From Paraburkholderia fungorum (GTDB lineage: Bacteria; Pseudomonadota; Gammaproteobacteria; Burkholderiales; Burkholderiaceae), in contig NZ_CADFGE010000005.1 of the NCBI RefSeq assembly GCF_902833645.1, forward strand, positions 401,434 to 465,433: DNA of 64,000 bases. The letters run 5' to 3'. Of this stretch, positions 44,267-53,002 are shown one piece after another. Made by a program: the position numbers and the translations under genes. The notes under the pieces were generated by a model. It worked only from the letters and a program-made list of their open reading frames with translations. It was not told the origin of the DNA and made no database searches. How positions within the stretch are numbered: the stretch's first letter is position 1; every line of letters starts with the position of its first letter.

Positions 44267-45616
44267 TCAGCGCGAAATGCTGTACCCGATCCGCGCCATC
44301 CAGTGCTGGCGGTTGTTGTAGTCGAGCAGGTCCTCGCCGTATCCGTTGAAATACCCCACCCAGATATAGCCGCCCCACGCACTGCCCAGCAGTTTGGCCA
44401 GCGGATAGGTGAATTGGGAGTCGATGCTGCCGTACCAGTGTTTGGTGCCTTTGCGCAACGTGGTCGCGAGTTGCCAGCCGTCGGCGCTGCCGTATTTGAC
44501 CAGCAGATCGACGTAGCCGCGATAGTCGGCGATATCGGGGTTGTTGCTCGTGCCGAGGTAGTAATAGATTTTCGGCGACACGGTCAGATGCTTACCCTCA
44601 AGGTTGCCGAATTCCCATGTCGGACGGATGAAGGGCATGTTGATGCTGCGCGAGTCCGAACCTGCCTTGCCGTTCGATTCGTGCGCGAAGCCTGCGGCAA
44701 AACCCATGCGCGTGAAAAATGGGCTGCGCCATCCGGTGTCCGGCACGTAGTAGAACAACTGCGGGGAGTAGGTTGTGTCGCGAAACGGCCGCGAATCGGC
44801 GGACAGATCCCAGATCGAGGTCTGTGTGTAGGCGAAATACAGGTTGTCGCGCAGGGCCTTTGAGCGCAAATCGTCCGGCATCAGGATGCGGTATTTGAAA
44901 CTCAACTGCAGCCTCGCGTTCGTATCGCCGTTGTGGCCGACGGCGAAATACATCGGTTCGTAGTAGGAGAGGTGCGAGAGAATGCCACGTCCGGTGGTGG
45001 CCAGCGAGTCGCCGGGCGGGGACATCGCGTCCCCCGTCGGCCCGTCTACGGCGGCGGCCTGTTCGGCGACCTGGGCAGGCGTGGTTGCCCGGCTCTCGGC
45101 ACGCTCCGCCTGGGCAACCGCGTTCTGCTGCGGCCCGCGGTTGATCGCGACAATCGCCGACGATGCGTCGAATCCCACCGGGTCGATCCGGACTTCGCCG
45201 CGCGCTGACTGCGGCCAGGGCGCCGAAAACCTTACTTTGCGAAACTGGCCGGGCCGCAAGTTCAAGGTGTCGGGCACACCGGGTTCTCGCTTGAGTTCGA
45301 GCGGTTGCGGCGCCTGTTCCGCGCTGCTCAAGTTCACGCGGAGCGTCGGCGGGACGACGACCTTGAGAGGCTTCGCGTCGTCGGCGGAATAGAGCAGGGT
45401 GAGTTGCAACGGTTCGTCGGCGGCGGCCACGCGCGCCGGCTGCAACATGGCGACCGTCGCATGAGCCTCACCGGAGAGTGCGACGATTGCAATGAGCAAG
45501 GACAGGAAGGTGCTGCGTGAAATGCGCGGGATGGCGTGGCGAGCTTGTGGCGGCGTGGCGGGGGCGAGGTTAGCGAAGAAAGCGTGAAAACGCATGGGGT
45601 GTCGTCCTGATAGCAA
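44267..45616 (-). CDS. pldA: Outer-membrane phospholipase A (PldA family)
   Basis: A 449-residue protein whose C-terminal 270 residues form the OMPLA barrel. The active-site segment is HESNGKAGSDSRSIN, matching the His-Ser-Asn catalytic arrangement of PldA (HxSNG...SRS). The barrel ends in a terminal YSISR instead of Phe. About 150 N-terminal residues after the signal peptide form a periplasmic or surface region absent from E. coli PldA but usual in Burkholderia-type enzymes. The start could be 45616 or the ATG at 45595. Confidence 0.88.
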   Translation of the reverse strand: MLSGRHPMRFHAFFANLAPATPPQARHAIPRISRSTFLSLLIAIVALSGEAHATVAMLQPARVAAADEPLQLTLLYSADDAKPLKVVVPPTLRVNLSSAEQAPQPLELKREPGVPDTLNLRPGQFRKVRFSAPWPQSARGEVRIDPVGFDASSAIVAINRGPQQNAVAQAERAESRATTPAQVAEQAAAVDGPTGDAMSPPGDSLATTGRGILSHLSYYEPMYFAVGHNGDTNARLQLSFKYRILMPDDLRSKALRDNLYFAYTQTSIWDLSADSRPFRDTTYSPQLFYYVPDTGWRSPFFTRMGFAAGFAHESNGKAGSDSRSINMPFIRPTWEFGNLEGKHLTVSPKIYYYLGTSNNPDIADYRGYVDLLVKYGSADGWQLATTLRKGTKHWYGSIDSQFTYPLAKLLGSAWGGYIWVGYFNGYGEDLLDYNNRQHWMARIGYSISR

Positions 45617-46405
45617 GGCAGCGAGCCAACGGGCGACGGTTGTGTGTCAAACAACGACACACCGGCACACCGGACTGGCCGCGCAGGGCGCTAGAAAAAA
45701 GCGCGAAAGTGGCTCAAAGCGCCAACCGGATGAATACCGGCGGCGGCCGCCAACCGGGCAGCATGAAACGCGCCGCGCCGCTGCGGGCAGCGGCACGGGT
45801 CACGACGAGATGTTCGGAGAATACTTACAAAATCACTGCATCTGCAAATGGTTCGAGCCAAATCAGCTTTATCGGCTGAACGCCAACAGCCGCAACAGCC
45901 GAACAGCCGCAACAGCGCGCCGTCGAACCAGATGGGGAACGCAGCCTGGAGCCCGCGCTGTCAGGCCAGCCGGGCCAGCGTCAGAGTCAAGCCGCGCCGT
46001 CTTCGAGCCGCCGCGCGCCCATCGCGCGTCTTGCCGTGTCGGCTGGTATAGGCTTCTATCGAGTGAGCTGCACGGCATAAAATTCGTAGCAAGCGGCCGT
46101 TGACTGCAGCCCCGATGCAAACCGGCAGCGGCGATGGCGCCACAACGGGGCGGCAGGACAGCGGCGCAATACCGAGGCTGCCACTGGTGTTTTTTTCGGG
46201 TAGACACGCGCCGATAACCCGCTAAAATTGCGCCCATTTTGTAGCGGCACGGCTTGCGCTGTACCGTTTGCGCGACATCTCAGCATTTTTTTTGGTGCGC
46301 GCAATAATTAATGGTAGTTTTCGGGTTTTTCAGGGGAGCCGCGAGCGGTGTGCCGCGGCGTGGACGAAGATGGCCGGCTCGGGACGGTCAGGATCGGAGA
46401 ACGGA
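45617..46405. other. Long gene-poor interval between pldA and potF genes
   Basis: About 790 bp without a supportable gene. Around 45881-45920 the motif CAACAGCCG recurs as an irregular direct repeat. The last 200 bp become AT-richer and contain the putative -10 at 46212-46228 and a T8 tract near 46286, fitting a regulatory leader of the polyamine operon. Short frames at 45594-46103 and on the minus strand show no family pattern. Confidence 0.5.
46212..46228 (+). promoter_or_regulatory. Promoter core upstream of the polyamine operon
   Basis: CGATAACCCGCTAAAAT differs at one base from the element before the ABC-F gene at 39903. TAAAAT is the likely -10. The start codon of the binding protein is about 178 bp downstream, leaving a long leader. 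Confidence 0.45.
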
Positions 46406-47506
46406 ATGAAAAGACGGGTAGTGGTGCAAATGGCGGCGCTGGTCTTGTGCGCGACGCCCTGGTTGACGGCCGCTGCGAAAGATACGCAGTTGAACGTGTA
46501 TAACTGGTCCGATTACATTGCCAAGGACACCATTCCGAACTTCACCAAGCAGACCGGCGTCCAGGTTAAATACGACAACTACGACAGCGACGACACGCTG
46601 CAAGCCAAGCTCCTCACAGGTAATTCGGGCTACGACATCGTCGTGCCGACCAGCAATTACGCCGGCAAGCAGATTGCCGCCGGCATCTTCGCGCCGCTCG
46701 ACAAATCGAAGCTGCCGAACCTCAAATACCTCGACCCGTCGCTGATGGCCCTCGTGGCCGGCGCCGATCCCGGCAACAAGTACACGGTACCCTGGGCATA
46801 CGGCACGACCGGCCTCGCGTACAACGTCACCAAGGCGCAGCAGATCCTCGGCAAGAATGTGCCGCTCGACAACTGGGACATCCTCTTCAAGCCGGAAAAC
46901 ATTTCGAAGCTGAAAGCCTGCGGCGTGTCCGTGCTCGACGCCCCGGACCAGATGTTCGCCGCCGCGCTGCACTACATCGGCCGCGATCCGATGAGCACGA
47001 ATCCGGCTGACTACCGTGCCGCGCTCGAGATGATGAAGAAGATCCGCCCGTACATCACGCAGTTCAACTCGTCGGGCTATATCAACGATCTGGTTGGCGG
47101 TGACGTGTGCTTCGCCTACGGCTGGTCGGGCGACGTCGTGATCGCCAAGCATCGCGCGATCGAGGCGAAGAAGCCTTACAAGATCGAGTACTACATTCCG
47201 AAGGGCGGCGCTCCGGTGTGGTTCGACGTGATGGCGATTCCGAAGGACGCGAAGAACAAGGAAGCCGCGCTCGAGTGGATCAATTACATCGAAACGCCGC
47301 AGGTCCATGCCGCGATCACCAACGCCGTCTACTATCCGAGCGCTAACCTCGAAGCGCGCAAGTATGTGGACAAGGACGTGGCGAACGACCCGGCTGTGTA
47401 CCCGTCGCCTGAAGTCATCAAGACGCTGTTCCTGTTGAAGCCGCTGCCGCCGGAAATCCAGCGCCTGCAAACGCGGCTGTGGACTGAATTCAAGTCCGGC
47501 CGCTGA
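46406..47506 (+). CDS. potF: Polyamine ABC transporter binding protein (PotF type)
   Basis: A 366-residue periplasmic protein. The signal peptide MKRRVVVQMAALVLCATPWL is cleaved near TAAA, and LNVYNWSDYIAKDTIPNFTKQTG is the PotD/PotF start. SYDIVVPTSNY-like binding residues (GYDIVVPTSNYA) and WAYGTTGLAYN follow. The start at 46406 is set by the signal peptide. It is the first gene of a potFGHI-order operon for putrescine or spermidine uptake. Confidence 0.92.
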   Translation: MKRRVVVQMAALVLCATPWLTAAAKDTQLNVYNWSDYIAKDTIPNFTKQTGVQVKYDNYDSDDTLQAKLLTGNSGYDIVVPTSNYAGKQIAAGIFAPLDKSKLPNLKYLDPSLMALVAGADPGNKYTVPWAYGTTGLAYNVTKAQQILGKNVPLDNWDILFKPENISKLKACGVSVLDAPDQMFAAALHYIGRDPMSTNPADYRAALEMMKKIRPYITQFNSSGYINDLVGGDVCFAYGWSGDVVIAKHRAIEAKKPYKIEYYIPKGGAPVWFDVMAIPKDAKNKEAALEWINYIETPQVHAAITNAVYYPSANLEARKYVDKDVANDPAVYPSPEVIKTLFLLKPLPPEIQRLQTRLWTEFKSGR

Positions 47507-47541
47507 CTCGCAGCGGGAGTGAACGGGTAAGTATCATCATG

Positions 47542-47568
47542 AAGCCCTCGGTGTCCACCGGGGGCTTT
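47542..47568 (+). terminator. Intercistronic hairpin, possible attenuator
   Basis: AAGCCCTCGGT pairs with ACCGGGGGCTT (one wobble), followed by a weak TTTGTT, between the binding-protein and ATPase genes. Such hairpins often keep binding-protein mRNA in excess over the membrane components. Confidence 0.55.
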
Positions 47569-47598
47569 GTTCGTCAAAAGCCGGAGTAAAGCATTGTG

Positions 47599-48765
47599 AT
47601 GAGTAGTGACCAGTCGGGCGCGCTGGCAGGGACCGCCGCGCCGTTTCCGGGCCTGAGCGCCCAAGCGGGCGACGCAGCAGAGAATTTCATCCAGATCGTC
47701 GACGTCGTGAAGAAATTTGGCGAGACCGTCGCGGTGAAAGGGGTCAACCTGTCGGTGAAAAAGGGCGAGCTGTTTGCGTTGCTCGGCAGTTCCGGCTGTG
47801 GCAAGTCGACCTTGTTGCGCATGCTGGCCGGGCTCGAATCGATCACGTCGGGCAAGATCTTGATCGACGGGGAAGACCTGGCGCAATTGCCGCCTTATCG
47901 CCGGCCGGTCAACATGATGTTCCAGTCGTATGCGCTGTTTCCGCACATGACGGTCGAGGCCAACGTCGCGTTCGGCCTGAAGCAGGAGGGCGTGCCGAAA
48001 GCCGAACTGAAGGACCGTGTGCAGAATGCACTCGATCTTGTGCAGATGGGCCGCTTCGCGAAGCGCAAACCGCATCAGCTCTCCGGTGGTCAGCAGCAGC
48101 GGGTGGCGCTCGCGCGCTCGCTCGTCAAGCGGCCAAAGCTGTTGTTGCTCGACGAACCGATGTCGGCACTCGACAAGCAGATCCGTCAGCGTACGCAGAT
48201 CGAACTGGTGAATATTCTCGACAAGGTCGGCGTGACCTGCATGATGGTCACGCATGACCAGGAGGAGGCGATGACGATGGCCGATCGTCTTGCCGTGATG
48301 AGCGAGGGTGAGATCATCCAGCTTGGCACGCCGCACGAAGTGTACGAGTATCCGAACAGCCGCTTTTCGGCCGAGTTCATCGGCTCGACCAATCTGTTCG
48401 ACGGCAATGTCGTCGAAGATGAACCCGATCACGTGTTCATCGAAACGCCCGATCTGCCGGTTCGTCTTTACGTAAGTCACGGCATTACCGGGCCGCTCGG
48501 CATGCCGGTGACGATCTCGGTGCGGCCCGAGCGCATCGCACTCACGCGCAAGCCACCCGAAGGCACCTACAACTGGGGCAAGGGCGTGGTGACGAACGTC
48601 GCCTACATGGGCGGCTATTCGCTGTATCACGTGAAGCTCGACGCCGGCAAAACGGTGATCGCCAACGTGACGAGCCTTGCCTTGACCGAGATCGATCCGC
48701 CCGCCTGGGGCGACGAAGTCTATGTGCGCTGGAGCGCGTCGGCCGGTGTGGTGCTGACGTCATGA
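47599..48765 (+). CDS. potG: Polyamine ABC transporter ATP-binding protein
   Basis: A 388-residue ATPase starting at ATG 47599 (a GTG one codon earlier is also possible). It has Walker A GSSGCGKST near residue 75, the signature LSGGQQQRVALARSL, Walker B LLLLDEPMSALD and H-loop VTHDQEEAMTMADR, plus a TOBE domain in the last 100 residues. The stop overlaps the start of the permease gene (ATGA). Confidence 0.92.
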   Translation: MSSDQSGALAGTAAPFPGLSAQAGDAAENFIQIVDVVKKFGETVAVKGVNLSVKKGELFALLGSSGCGKSTLLRMLAGLESITSGKILIDGEDLAQLPPYRRPVNMMFQSYALFPHMTVEANVAFGLKQEGVPKAELKDRVQNALDLVQMGRFAKRKPHQLSGGQQQRVALARSLVKRPKLLLLDEPMSALDKQIRQRTQIELVNILDKVGVTCMMVTHDQEEAMTMADRLAVMSEGEIIQLGTPHEVYEYPNSRFSAEFIGSTNLFDGNVVEDEPDHVFIETPDLPVRLYVSHGITGPLGMPVTISVRPERIALTRKPPEGTYNWGKGVVTNVAYMGGYSLYHVKLDAGKTVIANVTSLALTEIDPPAWGDEVYVRWSASAGVVLTS

Positions 48766-49691
48766 AGCGCTCGATCAGTTCTCTCGCGTCGTGGCCGGTG
48801 CGCCGTTTCAATCTGACCGGCCGCACCGCAGTGGTGGCCGGCCCGTTCATCTGGCTGCTGCTATTTTTCCTCGTGCCGTTCCTGCTGGTCGTGAAGATCA
48901 GTTTTGCCGATTTGCAGCTTGGCATTCCACCCTATACGGAACTCACGACGTATACGGATGGCGTGATTCACGTCGCGCTGGACCTGTCGCACTATGCGTT
49001 TCTGCTGACCGACAGCCTCTATTTCGCGACCTATGTGAATTCGGTGGTAGTCGCGGCGGTGTCCACGCTGCTGTGTTTGCTGATCGGTTATCCGATGGCG
49101 TACTACATTGCGCGATCGAATCCGGCGAGCCGAAATTTGCTGATGATGGCGGTGATGCTGCCGTTCTGGACCTCGTTTCTGATTCGCGTGTATGCATGGA
49201 TCGGTATCCTGAAGAATAATGGTTTGCTGAATAACTTCCTGATGTCGACGGGGCTGATCCATACGCCGATCGAGTTGTATCACACCAACACGGCGGTTTA
49301 TATCGGCATGGTGTATTCGTACCTGCCGTTTCTCGTGATGCCGCTTTACGCGCATCTGGTGAAGATGGACATGACCTTGCTGGAAGCCGCCTACGATCTC
49401 GGCGCGAAGCCATGGCGCGCGTTCTGGCAGATCACCTTGCCGTTGTCGAAGAACGGCATTATTGCGGGTTGTTTGCTGGTGTTCATTCCGGCGGTCGGCG
49501 AGTATGTGATTCCGGAATTGCTGGGCGGTGCGAACACGTTGATGATTGGCCGCGTGATGTGGAATGAGTTCTTCGACAATGCCGATTGGCCGATGGCGTC
49601 TGCCGTGACGTGCGCGATGGTGTTGTTGTTATTGGTGCCGATGGCGTTTTTCCAGTACGCGCAGGCGAAGGCGATGGAGGAAAGGCGCTGA
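48762..49691 (+). CDS. potH: Polyamine ABC transporter permease (PotH type)
   Basis: A 309-residue permease with about six hydrophobic segments and the EAA loop LLEAAYDLGAKPWRAFWQITLPLSKNG. Start and stop overlap its neighbours by 4 bp and 1 bp. The N-terminus carries the WLLLFFLVPFLLVVKISFADL membrane anchor of PotH/PotB. Confidence 0.92.
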   Translation: MKRSISSLASWPVRRFNLTGRTAVVAGPFIWLLLFFLVPFLLVVKISFADLQLGIPPYTELTTYTDGVIHVALDLSHYAFLLTDSLYFATYVNSVVVAAVSTLLCLLIGYPMAYYIARSNPASRNLLMMAVMLPFWTSFLIRVYAWIGILKNNGLLNNFLMSTGLIHTPIELYHTNTAVYIGMVYSYLPFLVMPLYAHLVKMDMTLLEAAYDLGAKPWRAFWQITLPLSKNGIIAGCLLVFIPAVGEYVIPELLGGANTLMIGRVMWNEFFDNADWPMASAVTCAMVLLLLVPMAFFQYAQAKAMEERR

Positions 49692-50509
49692 TGAAGCCGA
49701 ACCGGATTTTGCAGTTCATTGCCCTGGGGATCGGGTTTCTGTTTCTCTACATTCCGATCGTGAGTCTGATTGTGTATTCGTTCAACGAGTCGCAACTGGT
49801 CACGGTGTGGACGCGGTTTTCCACGCGCTGGTATGCGGCGTTGTTGCAGGACGACGAGTTGATTGCGGCGGCGTGGTTGTCGTTGCGTGTGGCGTTGCTG
49901 ACGGCGTTTGCGTCGGTGATTATCGGTACGTGGGCCGGGTTTGTTCTGGCCCGCATGGGGCGGTTTCGCGGGTTTACGCTTTATACCGGGATGATCAATG
50001 CGCCGCTGGTGATTCCCGAGGTGATTCAGGGGATTTCGTTGTTGCTGCTGTTCATCGAAATGGCCAAGTGGTTGGGGTGGCCTGCCGGGCGCGGCATTTT
50101 CACGATCTGGATCGGGCACGTGATGTTGTGTATTTCCTATGTGGCCATCATCGTGCAGTCGCGTGTGAAGGAGTTGAATCCTTCTCTTGAAGAAGCCGCG
50201 CTTGATCTTGGGGCGACACCGCTCAAGGTGTTTTTCTTCATTACGTTGCCGTTGATTTCGCAGGCTCTGGTTTCTGGGTGGCTGTTGTCGTTCACTTTGT
50301 CGATTGACGATCTGGTTCTGTCGGCGTTTTTGTCGGGACCTGGGTCGACGACGCTGCCGCTGGTTGTGTTCTCTCGCGTTCGGCTTGGGTTGAATCCGGA
50401 GATGAATGCGTTGGCTACGTTGTTTATTGCTGTTGTTACTGTTGGGGTGGTTTTGGCGAACTATTTTATGCAGCGGGCTGAGAGGAAGAGGGCTGTTATG
50501 GCGGTTTAG
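49691..50509 (+). CDS. potI: Polyamine ABC transporter permease (PotI type)
   Basis: A 272-residue permease. The N-terminus ILQFIALGIGFLFLYIPIVSLIVYSFN and the EAA loop LEEAALDLGATPLKVFFFITLPLIS are typical of PotI. The ATG overlaps the last base of the potH stop. Codon use changes strongly toward the end: only 1 of the last 39 sense codons ends in C, unlike the first half. The gene abuts a repeat unit. Confidence 0.92.
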   Translation: MKPNRILQFIALGIGFLFLYIPIVSLIVYSFNESQLVTVWTRFSTRWYAALLQDDELIAAAWLSLRVALLTAFASVIIGTWAGFVLARMGRFRGFTLYTGMINAPLVIPEVIQGISLLLLFIEMAKWLGWPAGRGIFTIWIGHVMLCISYVAIIVQSRVKELNPSLEEAALDLGATPLKVFFFITLPLISQALVSGWLLSFTLSIDDLVLSAFLSGPGSTTLPLVVFSRVRLGLNPEMNALATLFIAVVTVGVVLANYFMQRAERKRAVMAV

Positions 50510-50551
50510 GTTTTTTTGCCTGTTCGGCGGGGGTGGTGTTGATTTCGCTCT

Positions 50552-50738
50552 TTGGCCTTTCCTTGCTTTGGTAGTGGTCTATTAGCGTTCCCCCTGTGCG
50601 GGGGGGCACCTACTTTTCTTTGCCGGCCGCAAAGAAAAGTAGGCAAAAGAAAGCGGCTCACACCGCCAGCTCATAAGTGGGTCCCCCGCACAGCCACGGT
50701 AGTGGTGCATCTGGAATCTGTCGCCTCGCACACTCCGC
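50552..50738 (+). repeat. Repeat family, copy A (direct orientation)
   Basis: A 187 bp unit. It begins TTTGGCCTTTCCTTGCTTTG, has a 35-nt palindrome at 50609-50643 (CCTACTTTTCTTTG and CAAAGAAAAGTAGG arms) and ends CGCACACTCCGC. It matches copy B in inverted orientation with few differences. Hypothetical frames inside it are not credible genes. Confidence 0.9.
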
Positions 50739-50999
50739 CTCAGTGACAAGGCAGTCATACCTCCGGCGGCGCTGCGCGCGCCGATACCCCGTTCACAACA
50801 CCGTTGGTCGCGTTTCGTGGTCCAGCCGAAATTGACGCGGGGGCGACCTCAAAACCCAGGATATTGGCGCATTCGGCGCCTCGCCGAGGCGCAGCCGATG
50901 GCCCCCGCTGCGCGAAACGAAGCCCCCAGGTTTCCCAAGCAGACCCGTCCGCGACGCACGCAGTGCGGAGTGGGAGCCGATGAGTGCTTTGTCAACGGC

Positions 51000-51187
51000 G
51001 CGGAGTGTGCGAGGGCACAGATTCCAGATGCACCACTACCGTGGCTGCGCGGGGGACCCGCTTAGGAGCTGGCGGTGTGAGCCGCTTTCTTTTGCCTACT
51101 TTTCTTTGCGGCCGGCAAAGAAAAGTAGGTGCCGCCCCGCACAGGGGCAACGCTAATAGACCACTAACAAAGCAAGGAAAGGCCAAA
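51000..51187 (-). repeat. Repeat family, copy B (inverted orientation)
   Basis: A 188 bp unit, the reverse complement of copy A with scattered substitutions, separated from it by about 260 bp. Together they form a large inverted repeat between the convergent potI and chemoreceptor genes. The spacer (50739-50999) has no recognisable gene. Confidence 0.9.
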
Positions 51188-51277
51188 AGACCAACAACAG
51201 AACAGACCACTACGACAGCAAAGGCAACGCCCAAAATCCAGCTCAACGACCCCCCGCCGAGCAGGCAAAAAAAACCA

Positions 51278-52681
51278 TCAAACCTTATACCCAACCCGAA
51301 CCGCACCCCAATGCCTCCCGGCAACAAACACAGGCGCCGACGCATCCTTCATCAAAACAAACTGCCCGCCACCCATATCGCGCCGATAGGTCTGCAGCAA
51401 AAACTTCTTGACATGCGACGCAGCCGCAATCCCGGTACGATCATCGAACATGCGCCGATTCCGGCAATTCGCCATATTCCAGACCACATCGTCGCGCTGC
51501 GGCAAAGAAAACTTCAGATTATGCGTAGGCAAATACCCGCGCACGTCCACAGCAGCGCAAAACGCAACACGTGGATCAAGCCCGAGTAAAGGCTCCTGAA
51601 TCGCAGGCAGAACCCGATCGGTAAAAGCAGTAAACCGCGTAACAAACTGAGCCGGATTGCTCCCGGCAACAGGCACATACTGCTGATCGAACAGATCCTC
51701 AATCGACACTTCACCGCGAGCAACAGCCGTCTCAAACACCTTGCCCACCGCCGCCGCGGCCCGCTGCACGGCTTCGATAAACGGCGTATCCGTCGTCTCC
51801 ACCCCGGTGGCCGCGGTCAGTTCGATCAACGTCTCGGATACGCCGAGCAAATTCCCCAGCCGGTCCTTCGCCTGGACGAAGTTCTCGCTCGAATCCTCGA
51901 CCCCGCTCGCCATCTCCAGCACCTGAGCCTCAAGCCCGTTGCATTGCGTCTCGATCTCCCCAGTCAGCGCGGCGATTTGCCCAGCTTCGTCGTTGAGCTG
52001 CGTAATCGCATCGCCCGTCGCATGCACGACGTCACCGATCTTGCGGGTGCCCTCACGAACCCGGTGCGCACGCGCCGTATTCATCGAGCCTTCGCTGATC
52101 AACTGCTCGGTCTGCTGAGTGAGCTGTGCCAGCGTCGTTTCGATCTGGCCGGTCGCCTGCGCGGTCTTCGCCGACAGGTTCTTCACCTCGGCTGCCACTA
52201 CCGCGAAACTCTTGCCGGAGTCGCCGGCGCGCGCAGCTTCGATCGCGGCGTTGAGGGCCAGCAAATGCGTCTGACGGGCGATCAGCGAGATCTCCTCAGA
52301 GACGCGGCTCACATGCGCCAACGCACTGCGCAGCGCGCCAATCTGGCTCTCGATCACCGTCACGCCTTCCACCAGCCCGTGAATGTCGGCGAGCGACGCC
52401 TCCAGCGTCTGCTGCGACTCCTGCACACCCGTTGCGGCGCCGGCCGACACGCTGCGCATGGCGCGCGCGGCGGTGGCAATGCGATGATTGCCCGCGAGCG
52501 TTTGCGCGGCGGATTCGCGCAGGGCGCGGCATACCTGCGCCTGATGCTGCACGCGGGCGGCCACTTCTTCGACGTGGCCCGATACGTCGCAGATTTCTAT
52601 TCCCAGTTTGCCCGCTTGCGCGGCAATATCGCCGACGACCGTTTGTGAACGGCCGGCCCGGTGAAAGCTGAAACGCGTCAT
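51278..52681 (-). CDS. Soluble methyl-accepting chemotaxis protein with C-terminal sensor region
   Basis: A 467-residue chemoreceptor without any transmembrane segment. The signalling hairpin is at about residues 125-185 (ISLIARQTHLLALNAAIEAARAGDSGKSF and FAVVAAEVKNLSAKTAQAT, described in parts). The input domain is placed after it, roughly residues 300-467, with FIEAVQRAAAAVGKVFETAV and YLPTHNLKFSLP suggesting a Cache/PAS-like fold. It is probably cytoplasmic, sensing an internal signal. The coding-strand 3' end is G/T-rich, like the other genes beside the repeat. Confidence 0.88.
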   Translation of the reverse strand: MTRFSFHRAGRSQTVVGDIAAQAGKLGIEICDVSGHVEEVAARVQHQAQVCRALRESAAQTLAGNHRIATAARAMRSVSAGAATGVQESQQTLEASLADIHGLVEGVTVIESQIGALRSALAHVSRVSEEISLIARQTHLLALNAAIEAARAGDSGKSFAVVAAEVKNLSAKTAQATGQIETTLAQLTQQTEQLISEGSMNTARAHRVREGTRKIGDVVHATGDAITQLNDEAGQIAALTGEIETQCNGLEAQVLEMASGVEDSSENFVQAKDRLGNLLGVSETLIELTAATGVETTDTPFIEAVQRAAAAVGKVFETAVARGEVSIEDLFDQQYVPVAGSNPAQFVTRFTAFTDRVLPAIQEPLLGLDPRVAFCAAVDVRGYLPTHNLKFSLPQRDDVVWNMANCRNRRMFDDRTGIAAASHVKKFLLQTYRRDMGGGQFVLMKDASAPVFVAGRHWGAVRVGYKV

Positions 52682-52862
52682 GCTGGTCTCCTTGATGGCG
52701 CGGTGGGGTAGGGTCGGTTCGCGCGGTCACCGTTTGCGGATGCCGCGTCTTCTCGCATGTTTACGGCGCGCTTTCTGTCGACTTGATGCGGGGTATCCCG
52801 CAGTCGTTATGATGTGCACTCGCCGTACCAACCCGCCGCCACTCATTTCTCACCAGCCAACC

Positions 52863-52979
52863 ATGATCGACTCTTTCGCACGCGTTTCCGGCTGGCAGCA
52901 GCTCTATCACCTGTGGGAACTGATCGTGATGCTCTGCAAATTCCTTTGGGGACTGCTGCGCCTGCTCGGAGGCGGTTGA
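52863..52979 (+). CDS. Possible small membrane protein (38 aa)
   Basis: Starting at ATG 52863, the frame encodes a 38-residue peptide with a hydrophobic Trp/Leu-rich helix (LYHLWELIVMLCKFLWGLLRLL) ending in GGG. It lies between the chemoreceptor gene and the hydrolase gene. The helix makes a real small protein plausible, but no family is recognised and there is no strong Shine-Dalgarno. A longer frame from 52680 is unlikely. Confidence 0.4.
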   Translation: MIDSFARVSGWQQLYHLWELIVMLCKFLWGLLRLLGGG

Positions 52980-53002
52980 GCGCGTAGCGTGCAAGCGAAC
53001 GG

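Noticed and set aside
45885..45915. Possible CRISPR-like array (CAACAGCCG units)
   Set aside because: Units are too short and irregular, and no unique spacers of constant length or cas genes are present.
50992..51345. Short frames inside the repeats (for example peptides with LLAFPCFVSGLLALPLCG)
   Set aside because: The same peptide appears because the DNA repeat is duplicated. It is the translation of a non-coding repeat, and the frame crosses the repeat border without a domain.
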